A stretch of DNA of 64,000 bases from Pectobacterium versatile (GCF_020166435.1 NZ_JAINZP010000020.1:1-64000); one strand, 5' to 3'; positions 19,744 to 29,091 are shown, counted from the first letter of the stretch. Program-made: numbers and translations. Notes: generated by a model not told the origin, from the letters alone.

Positions 19744-19814
19744 CAGCGCGTTTCCTCATGAAAAAGTGTCCGTGAAGTAATCAGTAACAATGGACTACAG
19801 CCTAATGCCGATCG

Positions 19815-19903
19815 TTTAAGAGCCGAGATACACGGAGCGACCACAGGGCGAGGTGTCCCTGCGGGAACCTCATCCCTGTGTTTCTCCTAATATGAGGCTT
19901 AAG
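19815..19903. repeat. 89-bp intergenic hairpin repeat, copy A
   Basis: The element starts TTTAAG, ends CTTAAG, and has a core stem CACAGGG/CCCTGTG enclosing GAGGT...ACCTC around TCCCTGCGGGA. A second copy lies at 32629-32717. Between copies an A-T pair in the stem becomes G-C on both arms, so the fold is conserved. Flanking CCTAATGC/GCATTAGG arms extend this copy's symmetry. It separates yehL from yehM. Confidence 0.75.
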
Positions 19904-19927
19904 AGTGACTAGCATTAGGCCACGGTC

Positions 19928-21058
19928 TTACTTCCAAAACTGTCGTGAGGCATCATAAAACGCTTTCCAATCATCGCTGCTTTTTGCCCTTTCTCGCGCC
20001 ACGTTATCAACGTAGTAGCGCATACGTTTTGCATCGTCAGGATTATCTTTTAGTACCACACCGATAATCTGGCGAGCGATGGCGCCCGCATTCAGCGTGC
20101 TATCGCCCAAATAATGCGCCTCAAGCGCGGAGGCATAGGCAATGTTGACCGCTTCCGCACTCGACATCACCGCATCTGGCGTTTTGATGCTGCCACCGTC
20201 GCGCGTATTGCCCGAGCGCAGTTCCTGGAATGTGGTCACCAGCAGTTCAATGACGCTCGGTGGTACGGTGACAAGCGCGGCCAGATCGCCCAATTCACGC
20301 GTAAGCTGCGTTTGAATAAGCGCAATTTCGAATTCGGGGTCTTGAATCGGCCTGACGGTTTCAAAGTTAAAGCGCCGTTTTAATGCGGCTGACATTTCAT
20401 GTACGCCGCGATCGCGCAAGTTCGCCGTGCCAATCAGGTTAAAACCGGGCTTGGCACTGATCCGCCCTTGCTCACCCATTTCAGGAATCATCAGCTGTTT
20501 TTCAGACATCAAAGAGACCAGGACATCTTGTATTTCCGGCGGGCAGCGGGTGATTTCCTCAAAACGGACAATCCTGCCCTGCATCATCCCCTGATAGAGC
20601 GGTGAACCGATAAGCGCGCGCTCGGTGGGGCCTTCAGCAAGCAGCAGCGCATAGTTCCATGAGTACTTGATATGGTCTTCCGTTGTTCCCGCCGTACCTT
20701 GAATGGTCAAGCCGGAATCTCCCGAGATCGCCGCCGCAAACAGCTCAGACAGCATGGATTTTGCAGTTCCGGGCTCGCCAACCAGCATTAACCCCTGCTT
20801 CCCCAGCAGGGTGACAATCGCCCGATCGACCAGCGCGTTATCACCAAAAAACTTCGCGGAAATAGCTAAGGCATCATCGCCTAAAATAAACTGACGCACC
20901 GCACGCGGTGAACGCAGCCAGCCCTGCGGCTTAGGGTTATTTTTATCCGCGTTGGTCAGGCGCGTTAATTCATCGGCAAAGCGGATTTCAGCCTGCTGAC
21001 GAAGCACATTGCTGGCTGTCGGTGAGTGTTTTTCCATGTTCGTGTCTCTGTTCACCAC
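19928..21058 (-). CDS. yehL: MoxR-like AAA+ ATPase YehL
   Basis: This MoxR-type AAA+ ATPase probably remodels proteins together with the VWA protein. In 376 residues it shows Walker A GEPGTAKS (about 96-103), sensor 1 in LIGTANLRDRG and an arginine finger in ALKRRFNFE. The Walker B region reads IVRFEEITRCPPEIQ, with Glu where most MoxR proteins have Asp before the catalytic Glu. An inner Met at residue 8 (21037) is an equally likely start. It follows yehI by 48 bp on the same strand. Confidence 0.85.
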   Translation of the reverse strand: MVNRDTNMEKHSPTASNVLRQQAEIRFADELTRLTNADKNNPKPQGWLRSPRAVRQFILGDDALAISAKFFGDNALVDRAIVTLLGKQGLMLVGEPGTAKSMLSELFAAAISGDSGLTIQGTAGTTEDHIKYSWNYALLLAEGPTERALIGSPLYQGMMQGRIVRFEEITRCPPEIQDVLVSLMSEKQLMIPEMGEQGRISAKPGFNLIGTANLRDRGVHEMSAALKRRFNFETVRPIQDPEFEIALIQTQLTRELGDLAALVTVPPSVIELLVTTFQELRSGNTRDGGSIKTPDAVMSSAEAVNIAYASALEAHYLGDSTLNAGAIARQIIGVVLKDNPDDAKRMRYYVDNVARERAKSSDDWKAFYDASRQFWK

Positions 21059-21106
21059 AAAATAATGAATGGAGCCAGCACGTGGCGTGCTGGCTCCATA
21101 ACTAGA

Positions 21107-24100
21107 TTACCAAGGCGTTTTGCTTTCCCAGTCGGCATCGTATCCCGAGCAGGCCTGTGCGACTTTCAGGTAATCGGCATAGCTTTCTGCCAGTAAAATA
21201 GGCGGGACGTCCCGTAATGTCAGATTGTTGCGATCCCAATAATTTTGCTGATTTTTCTCAAAGCTCAAATCAAACAAGACCGCTGGAATATTTTCTTCTG
21301 GCACATAGCTACCGCTAAACCCAATATTGACGTACAAGTCCAAGCTACTGAAATGCTTGTAATAATGACTAAACGACCCGCCATCTTCCGCTTGCGCACG
21401 CTGGTATCCCATTTTGGTTAAAACACCGCGCAGCGTGAACGTATCGGTCAACCAGCCTTTTTTATCCTCAATTTCAACCAATTTACTCTCGAGTGCGGGC
21501 AGCGTGTTCACCATCTGCGAGAACAAGAACGTCACTTTATAATCGTTAAAATGCGCAAGCCAGGCCTCACGCGTCTCGTTATCGACAATCGCGGCATGTG
21601 CAAGCTGAATCACCGTACCGCTTGATAATTCAACCTCATCATCCTCAAGATTAATTAAGCTGCCGTCATCCGTTGGCCTGAAGGTGTTGAGCACTTGCTC
21701 ACCCTTCACCTCTTGCCACACCAAGCGTTCGATTAACGGACGCATCACCGGATGACTCATGATGTAAGTCTGCCAGTCCTCGCTTGACCATTGGCGCTGA
21801 GCACACATCGATTCATACAAGCGTGCAGTTTGCAGATCGATCACCTGTTTTAGCTCTTGTTTGCTTGATGAGAATAGCTTTTTCGCTTCTTTTATCTGCT
21901 CTTCGTTATCCGTTTTACGCGCCGCAGGCAGGGCTTTAATCTCTTTGCCTTCTGGGTTCAGTAGCACTAATTTCTGTTTGCTGTCCATGCGTGCAGTAAA
22001 GGTCCGCTCGCCGTATTCCAGCACCAGTATGCCCGTTTCATCCAACCCCGCTGTAGGGATCGTGCGATCGGCCAGCTCATCGGCACTCCAGCCATTGCGG
22101 TCGGCAATCTCTTTGACTAACTCACGCGCCTTTCCCTGAATCGCCGCGGTACGGTAGCGGCGTGAAAGGGAGAGCAACAATTGGATAATGAGCGGATCGT
22201 CGCTAATCGCCATCGCGCTGATCATCGCTTCGATCTGTGAACGACGCTGATAATGGTCACGTGTGTAATTGCGTAATGCAGAGACAGCAACATGGCCTTC
22301 GATATGGCTAATCAACGCCAGCATGCCTTTCTCGGTGATGGCAGAACCTAAATAGCGCCGTAAGACTTCATGCTTTATTTCTTCAGTCGCCTGCTCCAAC
22401 GTGTAATGCTCATATTTTTGGTAATACTCAGGGTAAAGTTCAAGATAACGTTGATAGCTTTTTAAGCGTCTCGGCGCATCCTTATGTGCTTCCAGCATCG
22501 CTTCTTCCAGTGACGGATTTTTTACGTCCTGCGTGATAAAGGTATGTAAAATAAAGTGGCCCAGCATCTTCTGGCTTTCTTTAGCTAATAAGCCAACATA
22601 GCGCTGTAATAACGTATTACCCGCGGGCATTTTTAATTTTACCGCCAGAATGATCCACCACTTGATGATGTCAGCATCGACGATTTTCCCGTTTTCCCAT
22701 TTCAATGATGGTATCGCGTTATAGTCAAACCAGCTCATGCTCGCGGGAGGGCTTGTCTTCAACCCCTTTAATGCTTCTTCACGCAAGATTTTTTCTGACA
22801 AATAGGAAGAAATATCCTCACCAAACTGCTCTAACGCCGCCAGCAATGCAGCACGGACGGTTTCTCTCTTCTCTTTTTTTAACAACGTATAAAGCGGTGC
22901 GATGCTGTCTTTATGTTTTATCCGCGCAAGCCATTCAATCGTGGTAATACGGATTTCTTGTTTCGCGGAATGTAGGCTTTCCTGTGCATTCACATGTACG
23001 TTCGGCAATTTTTCAAGCAGTTGCTGTGCACTGATGCGAAACGTTTTATTTTCGCCTAATGCCAGCTCCATAATCCGTGGAATAAACTGTACAGGAATGG
23101 CAGGATATTTACCGAGCAGCTCAAAGGCATGGCTTAATTCAAATTTTCTATATTGGCTATCGCTCTTATTAGGCAATAAGCCTAACGCTTCGGAAATATA
23201 ATCGGGATAGAGAGAGAAAAATGGCCAGAGTTGCTCCGATTTAGAAAAGATCTTCAGCCCATTATGATAAGTCTCTAAACAGAGCGCAGCGACTACTCGT
23301 GCGGGTTCACGGCAGGCTAATTTTTGTAAAACATCTTCAAGCTGACGTAATTCTAATGTCGCAATAATATGAAATGGAATTTCACTTTCCATTTGATATG
23401 AATTTAAACTGAGGTTGTTTTTTTTATTATTTGAAATAATCCTCATAGCATGATAAAGCGTAAAATCAGGAAGATTTCTAATGCGCTTTTTATATTGAAT
23501 AATACTAATATCTTCTTTAGACAGACGAACATCGTCAGTATTCAATACGTCGATCAAGGTACGGCAGTGTTCGACGGTGATTTTTTGGAATTCTTTATAA
23601 TATTTTTGTGCCCATGTATATTTATTCTGGCCCGATACATTCTCAGCTATCTCTTTTTCAGCACTGACTCGTGCTTTTTCCAGCATCTCGATAAAATTTT
23701 CGACAAGAATATCTCTTGCGCTTTCAGGCAGCGGCGTATCAACAAGCAACGTTAGCTCAGGTAATTCAGGAAATTCAATATCTTGTGCCGTATCGACAAC
23801 GTCAAAACGCGTCATCGCACTCTCAATATTTTTTATGACGGCTTTACTTTTTTCTAGCTGCAAGGCGCGTTCTAAAATCGCTTTATTTTCACCCTGACGA
23901 GCAAAAAGATCGGCAGCCAGAGATCGCTGTTTTGGCGTTCCGTTAAACAGAATATCGCTTAAATGGGCTTTAACATCGTCAGCAGGAAGAATGTTTAGCA
24001 GCGGCTCAGCTTCAACACGTACCGTTTTTTTTTGATCTATTGCCAACTTAACAATCACATCTGAGAACAAAACGCGCAGTGTTTCCCGCTCGGACAAATA

Positions 24101-24850
24101 CTTCAGAAACTGAACCAACCCAGATGCAGAAAGTTTTTCAACCAATGTTGTGCGAACAAACTGCGCATGATGCTCAATGTATATCTGTAAATCAGGAAGT
24201 TCAAAGAAAATACTTAGTCCTGAATTATAGTATTCTGATATTTCTTTTCTATCAAAAATAACAAATAAAATATTCTCACCTGCATCATGACTCTGCTCAT
24301 TGGCAATCAGTTCAGTAAGAAGTTGAATGCTCCAGCCAGCACGATGCGTTAATTTCATTTTCTCATTGGATGTGCTTTTTAACGTAGTGGACAGCGCATC
24401 ACAGAGTAAATAAATCATCCAGCTTGGCACTTCATTGGTTATCAGTTTTACATTTTTACCCTGACATGCCGCAGCCAATACCTTCGCGAAACGTACCGTT
24501 TGTTCGTTCGTTAACTCTTTACCTACCATGGAATAGAGTTTATAGCGCGAATTTCTCGCTTGCCTTATTATTTTATTATATTCGCTGGAGTTAAAATGGT
24601 TATTCTGAACATACCACCAATCAAGCGTCCCAGGCTTATCCAGAAGCACGATCGTTTTACTGGCATCCAGCTGATTTAGAGCATAAAGAACCTCAGGTTC
24701 AGTACCTGTCATGACATAGTGAAATAGTTTTTTTGGCAAAACTTTATCAAGTTCTGCAAGCGGAAATAGGGATTCTTGCAGCAGTTTCTCTGTTGACGTT
24801 ACTTCTTTATCGCCAAAAATGGATAAAAAATCGAATAATTTCTTTGTCAT
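21107..24850 (-). CDS. yehI: DUF4132 protein YehI (MolR-like)
   Basis: The 1247-residue cytoplasmic protein has a central helical region resembling HEAT repeats (segments such as FRISAQQLLEKLP and RETVRAALLAALEQFG, about 590-700) and a C-terminal DUF4132 domain (about 960-1150). E. coli YehI/MolR has the same architecture and is often annotated as a molybdate metabolism regulator, on weak evidence. It is the first gene of the module and has a 268-bp AT-rich leader. Its middle is more AT-rich than the rest of the module. Confidence 0.8.
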   Translation of the reverse strand: MTKKLFDFLSIFGDKEVTSTEKLLQESLFPLAELDKVLPKKLFHYVMTGTEPEVLYALNQLDASKTIVLLDKPGTLDWWYVQNNHFNSSEYNKIIRQARNSRYKLYSMVGKELTNEQTVRFAKVLAAACQGKNVKLITNEVPSWMIYLLCDALSTTLKSTSNEKMKLTHRAGWSIQLLTELIANEQSHDAGENILFVIFDRKEISEYYNSGLSIFFELPDLQIYIEHHAQFVRTTLVEKLSASGLVQFLKYLSERETLRVLFSDVIVKLAIDQKKTVRVEAEPLLNILPADDVKAHLSDILFNGTPKQRSLAADLFARQGENKAILERALQLEKSKAVIKNIESAMTRFDVVDTAQDIEFPELPELTLLVDTPLPESARDILVENFIEMLEKARVSAEKEIAENVSGQNKYTWAQKYYKEFQKITVEHCRTLIDVLNTDDVRLSKEDISIIQYKKRIRNLPDFTLYHAMRIISNNKKNNLSLNSYQMESEIPFHIIATLELRQLEDVLQKLACREPARVVAALCLETYHNGLKIFSKSEQLWPFFSLYPDYISEALGLLPNKSDSQYRKFELSHAFELLGKYPAIPVQFIPRIMELALGENKTFRISAQQLLEKLPNVHVNAQESLHSAKQEIRITTIEWLARIKHKDSIAPLYTLLKKEKRETVRAALLAALEQFGEDISSYLSEKILREEALKGLKTSPPASMSWFDYNAIPSLKWENGKIVDADIIKWWIILAVKLKMPAGNTLLQRYVGLLAKESQKMLGHFILHTFITQDVKNPSLEEAMLEAHKDAPRRLKSYQRYLELYPEYYQKYEHYTLEQATEEIKHEVLRRYLGSAITEKGMLALISHIEGHVAVSALRNYTRDHYQRRSQIEAMISAMAISDDPLIIQLLLSLSRRYRTAAIQGKARELVKEIADRNGWSADELADRTIPTAGLDETGILVLEYGERTFTARMDSKQKLVLLNPEGKEIKALPAARKTDNEEQIKEAKKLFSSSKQELKQVIDLQTARLYESMCAQRQWSSEDWQTYIMSHPVMRPLIERLVWQEVKGEQVLNTFRPTDDGSLINLEDDEVELSSGTVIQLAHAAIVDNETREAWLAHFNDYKVTFLFSQMVNTLPALESKLVEIEDKKGWLTDTFTLRGVLTKMGYQRAQAEDGGSFSHYYKHFSSLDLYVNIGFSGSYVPEENIPAVLFDLSFEKNQQNYWDRNNLTLRDVPPILLAESYADYLKVAQACSGYDADWESKTPW

Positions 24851-25082
24851 GCCAGCGCCTAATTATGTATAGATAAACAGTACTTTTTTAGCATGAATTG
24901 TGATTATTCTCAATTTCAAAAATCATCTTTTTTTACAAATTTTAGTTTTCCTTATTTTTGTTTTTATAGTGAATAAATCTAGTTAATGTAGATTCAATCC
25001 AAATTTTTAGTCGAAAATAAAATTAGTTGAAAATATCGCAATATTAATGAAAACATCAGAAATTGCGTGGCTATTTTCAGAT

Positions 25083-25105
25083 AAAAAAAACCCGCCGAAG
25101 CGAGT
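25083..25105 (-). terminator. Rho-independent terminator after the antitoxin gene
   Basis: On the minus strand ACTCGC-TTCG-GCGGGT forms a 6-bp stem closed by a stable UUCG tetraloop and followed by seven or eight T. It lies 14 bp after the antitoxin stop. The rest of the gap to yehI is AT-rich leader sequence without a gene. Confidence 0.85.
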
Positions 25106-25118
25106 CGCAGCAATACAA

Positions 25119-25487
25119 TCAAAGGATCATTTGCTCTGGGCGACAGTGATAAATCTCAGACAATTTCTCTCGGGTTTTTTTCTGAGGTCGTGAGTCTTTC
25201 GCTTCCCATTGCGAAACCGCTGATTGCGTTGTCCCTAGCTTTTCGGCTACATCATATTGTGATAATCCACGATAGGTACGCCATGCCGCAAGCAAGCTAA
25301 CATCATCACGGAACATGATTTCTACCACATCATTAGGCACGGTTTCGTCGTCGTACTCATCGGCAACATAAGGAATATCCTCATAGCCTGAATCGCTATC
25401 AGACAGCAACTTTTCATACTCGCTGATAGGTAGAACAACAAACTGAGGCTTGCCGTTCACGTCATTGATAAATTGTGGTTTTGACAT
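25119..25487 (-). CDS. XRE-family antitoxin (HigA-like)
   Basis: The 122-residue protein has an N-terminal part resembling Phd/RelB-type binding segments (FVVLPISEYEKLLSD) and an acidic linker. A C-terminal helix-turn-helix follows (LSQYDVAEKLGTTQSAVSQWE, given in part, about residues 75-95). It probably binds and neutralises the RelE/ParE-type toxin encoded upstream and represses the pair's promoter. Toxin-before-antitoxin order is typical of HigBA. The gene is intact although the toxin gene carries a stop. Confidence 0.8.
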   Translation of the reverse strand: MSKPQFINDVNGKPQFVVLPISEYEKLLSDSDSGYEDIPYVADEYDDETVPNDVVEIMFRDDVSLLAAWRTYRGLSQYDVAEKLGTTQSAVSQWEAKDSRPQKKTREKLSEIYHCRPEQMIL

Positions 25488-25557
25488 AATTTCATCCGGG
25501 TGTCAGTGAGTCGCGGTGTATGTCATCAGGAAACTGGCGGATTACCCAGCCTGATAG

Positions 25558-25845
25558 TTAGTAAGTCGTTGAGGTTCTGCGTTTGACCGCCTGAACCTCA
25601 CAGATAACGGGCTCACCTTGAACAATCTCGAAAATTACTCTGTAGTCTCCCACTCATAACCTGAATTTTCTCGCTTCACCCTTCAGCGCCATAATGTCCA
25701 GGTTTACAGCAGGAAAACTACGTAGTTCAGCAATTTTCTCACTTATGGTGTCCTGATATCTGCGGTCTATCGTTAAACGTTGCTTCAACGCCTTCCTTGT
25801 CCAGATGACCTTTACCATCAGTTTCCTTGATTTTTTAAAGTGCAT
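25558..25845 (-). pseudogene. RelE/ParE-type toxin with an in-frame TGA
   Basis: The frame begins VKVIWTRKALKQRL (probable start 25818) and resembles RelE/HigB toxins. It meets TGA at 25654-25656 after ARKFRL and resumes in the same frame with VGDYRVIFEIVQGEP and VQAVKRRTSTTY to TAA at 25558-25560. The interrupted position normally holds Arg in the conserved RLRVGDYR segment, so a CGA-to-TGA change explains the defect. The truncated product lacks the C-terminal strands that carry the catalytic residues in this fold and should be inactive. Confidence 0.8.
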
Positions 25846-26016
25846 ATCCGCTCAGAATGAGCAAAAAATAAGACAATTAACTAATCAATGCAATAAATAT
25901 CTAATTAAAACCTTATCATTAAGCGTTCATATCTATCCTCATCACAGCGAGCTATTTCGCTGGAGCGGAAAATCATCTATATGAAGTCAAAACACTCCAT
26001 ATGCCTGAAAAATCCC

Positions 26017-26077
26017 AAAAAAAAGCCCTCCATCATGGAGGGCAAAAAGACAGGGATGGTGTCTATGGCAAGGAAAA
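26017..26077 (-). ncRNA. cpxQ: CpxQ small RNA from the cpxP 3' UTR
   Basis: The minus strand reads TTTTCCTTGCCATAGACACC, continues ATCCCTGTC, and ends in a perfect GCCCTCCAT-C-ATGGAGGGC hairpin with eight T. The first 30 nt match my memory of Salmonella/E. coli CpxQ, an Hfq-dependent RNA cut by RNase E from the cpxP mRNA that represses envelope-protein mRNAs. The terminator stem differs in sequence but not in shape. Together with the GTAGT tract below, it fills the 309-bp gap beyond cpxP. The 5' end is inferred from the known processing site. Confidence 0.85.
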
Positions 26078-26091
26078 ACAGGGTGTGTACC

Positions 26092-26158
26092 TACTACACA
26101 TGACTACTCGGACTGCACTACGCTTACTACAGACTACTTACTACACTAGCGCTACTAC
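26092..26158 (-). repeat. GTAGT-rich tract between the cpxP stop and CpxQ
   Basis: The minus strand carries seven copies of GTAGT in about 67 nt at irregular 6-13 nt spacing, beginning at the cpxP stop codon and ending just before CpxQ. It has no coding sense and no clear hairpin. It may keep the 3' UTR single-stranded for RNase E or Hfq; that is inference. Confidence 0.5.
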
Positions 26159-26679
26159 TCGGGATTCTTTGTCTCGGTATGGCTTGTCGTGCCTGGTGCT
26201 GGCGCGGCCATCTGGTTAAACATGGATATCTGCTGCTGCATCTCTTTCATGCGTTGTTGATGCTTCAGCTCTAATATCTCTTTCTGCGCTGGCGTCAGCA
26301 GGTTATACATTTGGTTGCGCACTCGGGTCATCTGAATCTGACGCTCAAGCTGCACACTCATCATTCGGGTTATCTGCGCTCGCACCGCCGCTTCATCAAA
26401 CGTTTCTGCCGTCACCAGCTTATGCATGGCTTTAACATCTTCGGCATTAAACGCCGGTTTGTCCTGACGACTCTGGTGCATCAAATCACGCATTTGCTGA
26501 CGCTGTTGCTCGGTCAGCCTCACGCCATCGAACATACCTTGCTGGCCGGGTGCGCCTTTTGTGGCGGAATCATCGATATGCCAGCCGCTCGCCGGGGCGT
26601 CTCCACTTTCTGCTGCAAAGGCGGTAAAAGTGCCTAACATAAGCAGTGAAGCAAGAGATAAGGTTGCGAACTGTTGCAT
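26155..26679 (-). CDS. cpxP: Periplasmic stress adaptor CpxP
   Basis: CpxP inhibits the sensor kinase CpxA and helps DegP degrade misfolded periplasmic proteins. The start at 26679 is chosen because GGAG lies 9 bp before it and a signal peptide follows at once (MQQFATLSLASLLMLGTFTAFAA, given here by its first residues and cleavage near AFA). The 174-residue product keeps the LTEQQRQQMRDLM and YNLLTPAQKEILE segments, the two LTxxQ motifs of the family. The divergent promoter contains a perfect CpxR box, and CpxQ lies in its 3' UTR. Confidence 0.93.
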   Translation of the reverse strand: MQQFATLSLASLLMLGTFTAFAAESGDAPASGWHIDDSATKGAPGQQGMFDGVRLTEQQRQQMRDLMHQSRQDKPAFNAEDVKAMHKLVTAETFDEAAVRAQITRMMSVQLERQIQMTRVRNQMYNLLTPAQKEILELKHQQRMKEMQQQISMFNQMAAPAPGTTSHTETKNPE

Positions 26680-26763
26680 CAATAACTCTCCAGTGCGGTA
26701 CGTCATTTTGTGAATCAATGAACAGGAGTCTACGCATCTTGCTGCAAACATGCGTCAGAGGAT

Positions 26764-26778
26764 GTAAAACTACGTAAA
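26764..26778. promoter_or_regulatory. CpxR box in the cpxP/cpxRA divergent promoter
   Basis: GTAAA-ACTAC-GTAAA matches the CpxR consensus GTAAA-N5-GTAAA exactly. It lies 85 bp before cpxP and 55 bp before cpxR, so it can autoregulate cpxRA and activate cpxP. Confidence 0.9.
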
Positions 26779-26832
26779 GTCATGGAATAGCGCTAATCTA
26801 TGTCGTATTTTGCCCTTGGAGGTAGAGAAAAC

Positions 26833-27531
26833 ATGAATAAAATTCTGCTGGTTGATGACGATAGAGAGCTGACTGCTTTACTGAAAGAATTGCTCGAAAT
26901 GGAAGGTTTTAACGTCGTTGTCGCCTACGACGGCGAGCAGGCGTTACAGATATTAGATAACACCATTGACCTGTTATTACTGGATGTGATGATGCCGAAG
27001 AAAAACGGTATCGATACATTAAAAGAACTACGACAGCAGCATCAAACACCGGTCATTATGCTGACCGCCCGCGGCAGTGAATTAGACCGCGTTCTTGGCT
27101 TGGAACTGGGTGCCGATGATTATCTGCCGAAGCCCTTTAATGACCGAGAACTGGTGGCGCGAATTCGCGCAATTCTTCGCCGTTCCAACTGGACCGATCA
27201 ACAGCAGGCGGGTGATAACAGTGCACCGACACTGGAAGTCGATGGCCTGCGTCTGAACCCCGGCCGACAGGAAGCCAGCTTTGACGATATCGTGTTGGAT
27301 CTGACTGGCACCGAATTCACGTTGCTCTATCTGCTGGCACAACGGCTAGGACAGGTGGTTTCCCGCGAGCATTTAAGCCAAGAGGTGCTGGGGAAACGGC
27401 TGACACCGTTTGACCGTGCGATCGATATGCATATCTCGAATCTGCGGCGTAAATTGCCAGAACGTAAGGACGGTCTGCCCTGGTTTAAAACGCTGCGCGG
27501 ACGAGGCTATTTGATGGTGTCGGTTGCATGA
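26833..27531 (+). CDS. cpxR: Envelope-stress response regulator CpxR
   Basis: CpxR is the OmpR-family regulator activated by CpxA. The ATG at 26833, with AGGTAGAG upstream, gives 232 residues, equal to E. coli CpxR. The receiver domain has the acidic pocket DDD at 8-10, the phospho-acceptor Asp51 in LLLLDVMMPK and Lys in PKPFNDREL. The C-terminal winged helix has GTEFTLLYLLAQ and DMHISNLRRKL. It overlaps cpxA by 4 bp (ATGA). Confidence 0.98.
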   Translation: MNKILLVDDDRELTALLKELLEMEGFNVVVAYDGEQALQILDNTIDLLLLDVMMPKKNGIDTLKELRQQHQTPVIMLTARGSELDRVLGLELGADDYLPKPFNDRELVARIRAILRRSNWTDQQQAGDNSAPTLEVDGLRLNPGRQEASFDDIVLDLTGTEFTLLYLLAQRLGQVVSREHLSQEVLGKRLTPFDRAIDMHISNLRRKLPERKDGLPWFKTLRGRGYLMVSVA

Positions 27532-28898
27532 TCAATAGTTTGACCGCTCGTATCTTTGCCATTTTTTGGTTAACGCTGGCGCTGGTACTTATGCTGGTTC
27601 TGATGGTACCCAAGCTAGACTCGCGCCAGCTTACCGCCTTGCTGGAAAACGAGCAGCGGCAGGGCATCATGCTAGAACAGCATATTGAAGCAGACCTCGC
27701 CAACACGCCAGCCAACGATCTGCGCTGGTGGCTACGGCTGTTCTGGGTGCTGGAGAAGTGGGCGCCGCCGGGGCAGCGCCTTTTTTTGGTGACCAGCGAA
27801 GGCCGGATCTTTGGCGTGGAAAAGCATGAAACACCGATTGTGCGTAACTTTATCGGGTTGTCGGATAATGCCGATCACCCACAAAAGAAAAATTACGGCC
27901 GTATTGAGCTGCTCGGTCCCTTTGCGATTCAAGATGGTGATGACAACTACCAGCTTTACCTGATTCGTCCCGCCAGTAGTCCGCAGTCAGACTTCATTAG
28001 CCTGCTGTTTGACCGTCCTTTACTGCTGTTGATCTTCACCATGCTGATCAGTTCACCGCTGCTCCTTTGGCTTGCCTGGAGCCTGGCAAAACCCGCGCGC
28101 AAGCTCAAACACGCTGCCGACGAAGTCGCCAAAGGCAATTTACGACAGCACCCTGAATTGGAATCTGGCCCGCAGGAGTTTCTGGCTACGGGCGTCAGTT
28201 TTAACCAGATGGTCAGCGCGCTGGAACGGATGGTCACCGCACAGCAACGTCTGCTGTCGGATATCTCTCATGAGCTGCGCACGCCGCTGACGCGCTTGCA
28301 ACTGGCTACAGCGCTGCTGCGTCGGCGTCAGGGAGAAGGCAATGAGCTGAACCGCATCGAGACGGAAACGCAACGGCTCGACAGCATGATTAACGATCTC
28401 CTGGTGCTCTCACGCAATCAGCACAAGAACGAGCTAACCCGTGAGTTCCTGCGTGCCGATGAACTGTGGGGCAATGTGCTGGACGATGCCGCCTTTGAAG
28501 CCGAGCAGATGGGGAAAACGCTGGAAGTGCCCTATCCTCCGGGGCCGTGGACGCTCTTTGGCAACCCAGCCTCGCTCGACAGTGCGCTGGAAAATATCGT
28601 GCGCAACGCGCTGCGTTATTCTCACAACCACATCGAAGTGGCCTTCTCGGTGGATAATCAGGGCATCACCATCAAAGTGGATGACGATGGCCCCGGCGTG
28701 AGCCCGGAAGATCGCGAACAGATTTTCCGCCCCTTCTACCGTACGGATGAAGCGCGTGACCGCGAATCCGGCGGCAGTGGTTTAGGGCTCGCCATTGTGG
28801 AAACCGCCATTACACAGCACAAAGGCTGGGTAAAAGCGGAAGACAGTCCACTGGGCGGATTACGACTGATAATCTGGCTGCCGTTGCATCAACGGTAA
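27528..28898 (+). CDS. cpxA: Envelope-stress sensor histidine kinase CpxA
   Basis: CpxA is an inner-membrane kinase and phosphatase for CpxR. Membrane segments at about 8-27 and 165-185 flank a periplasmic sensor domain. A HAMP linker (PARKLKHAADEVAKGNL) and the H-box SDISHELRTPLTR with His248 follow, then the N-box NIVRNALRYS and the G-boxes DDGPGV and GGSGLGLAI. Its 456 residues match the family (457). CpxP is its periplasmic inhibitor. Confidence 0.97.
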   Translation: MINSLTARIFAIFWLTLALVLMLVLMVPKLDSRQLTALLENEQRQGIMLEQHIEADLANTPANDLRWWLRLFWVLEKWAPPGQRLFLVTSEGRIFGVEKHETPIVRNFIGLSDNADHPQKKNYGRIELLGPFAIQDGDDNYQLYLIRPASSPQSDFISLLFDRPLLLLIFTMLISSPLLLWLAWSLAKPARKLKHAADEVAKGNLRQHPELESGPQEFLATGVSFNQMVSALERMVTAQQRLLSDISHELRTPLTRLQLATALLRRRQGEGNELNRIETETQRLDSMINDLLVLSRNQHKNELTREFLRADELWGNVLDDAAFEAEQMGKTLEVPYPPGPWTLFGNPASLDSALENIVRNALRYSHNHIEVAFSVDNQGITIKVDDDGPGVSPEDREQIFRPFYRTDEARDRESGGSGLGLAIVETAITQHKGWVKAEDSPLGGLRLIIWLPLHQR

Positions 28899-28949
28899 AT
28901 CAGGCAGGCTATTTTCCCACCACCGACGTTTCCCTCTATAACACGCTCT

Positions 28950-28972
28950 CAGGTGCCCGACATGGGCACCTG
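28950..28972 (+). terminator. Hairpin after cpxA, probable terminator
   Basis: CAGGTGCCC-GACAT-GGGCACCTG forms a perfect 9-bp stem about 50 bp after the cpxA stop. Only a weak T-rich stretch follows (TCACTTTCTGTTT), so termination may be partial. Confidence 0.6.
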
Positions 28973-29091
28973 TCACTTTCTGTTTATCTTCTCAAGGTTA
29001 TACTGGATTGAGTTTTTTAGGCGATTGCGTAGAGTGATCGCCACTCATGCCGAAAACAGGCAAGACCCGTGTTGAATGAAGGATACAAACC

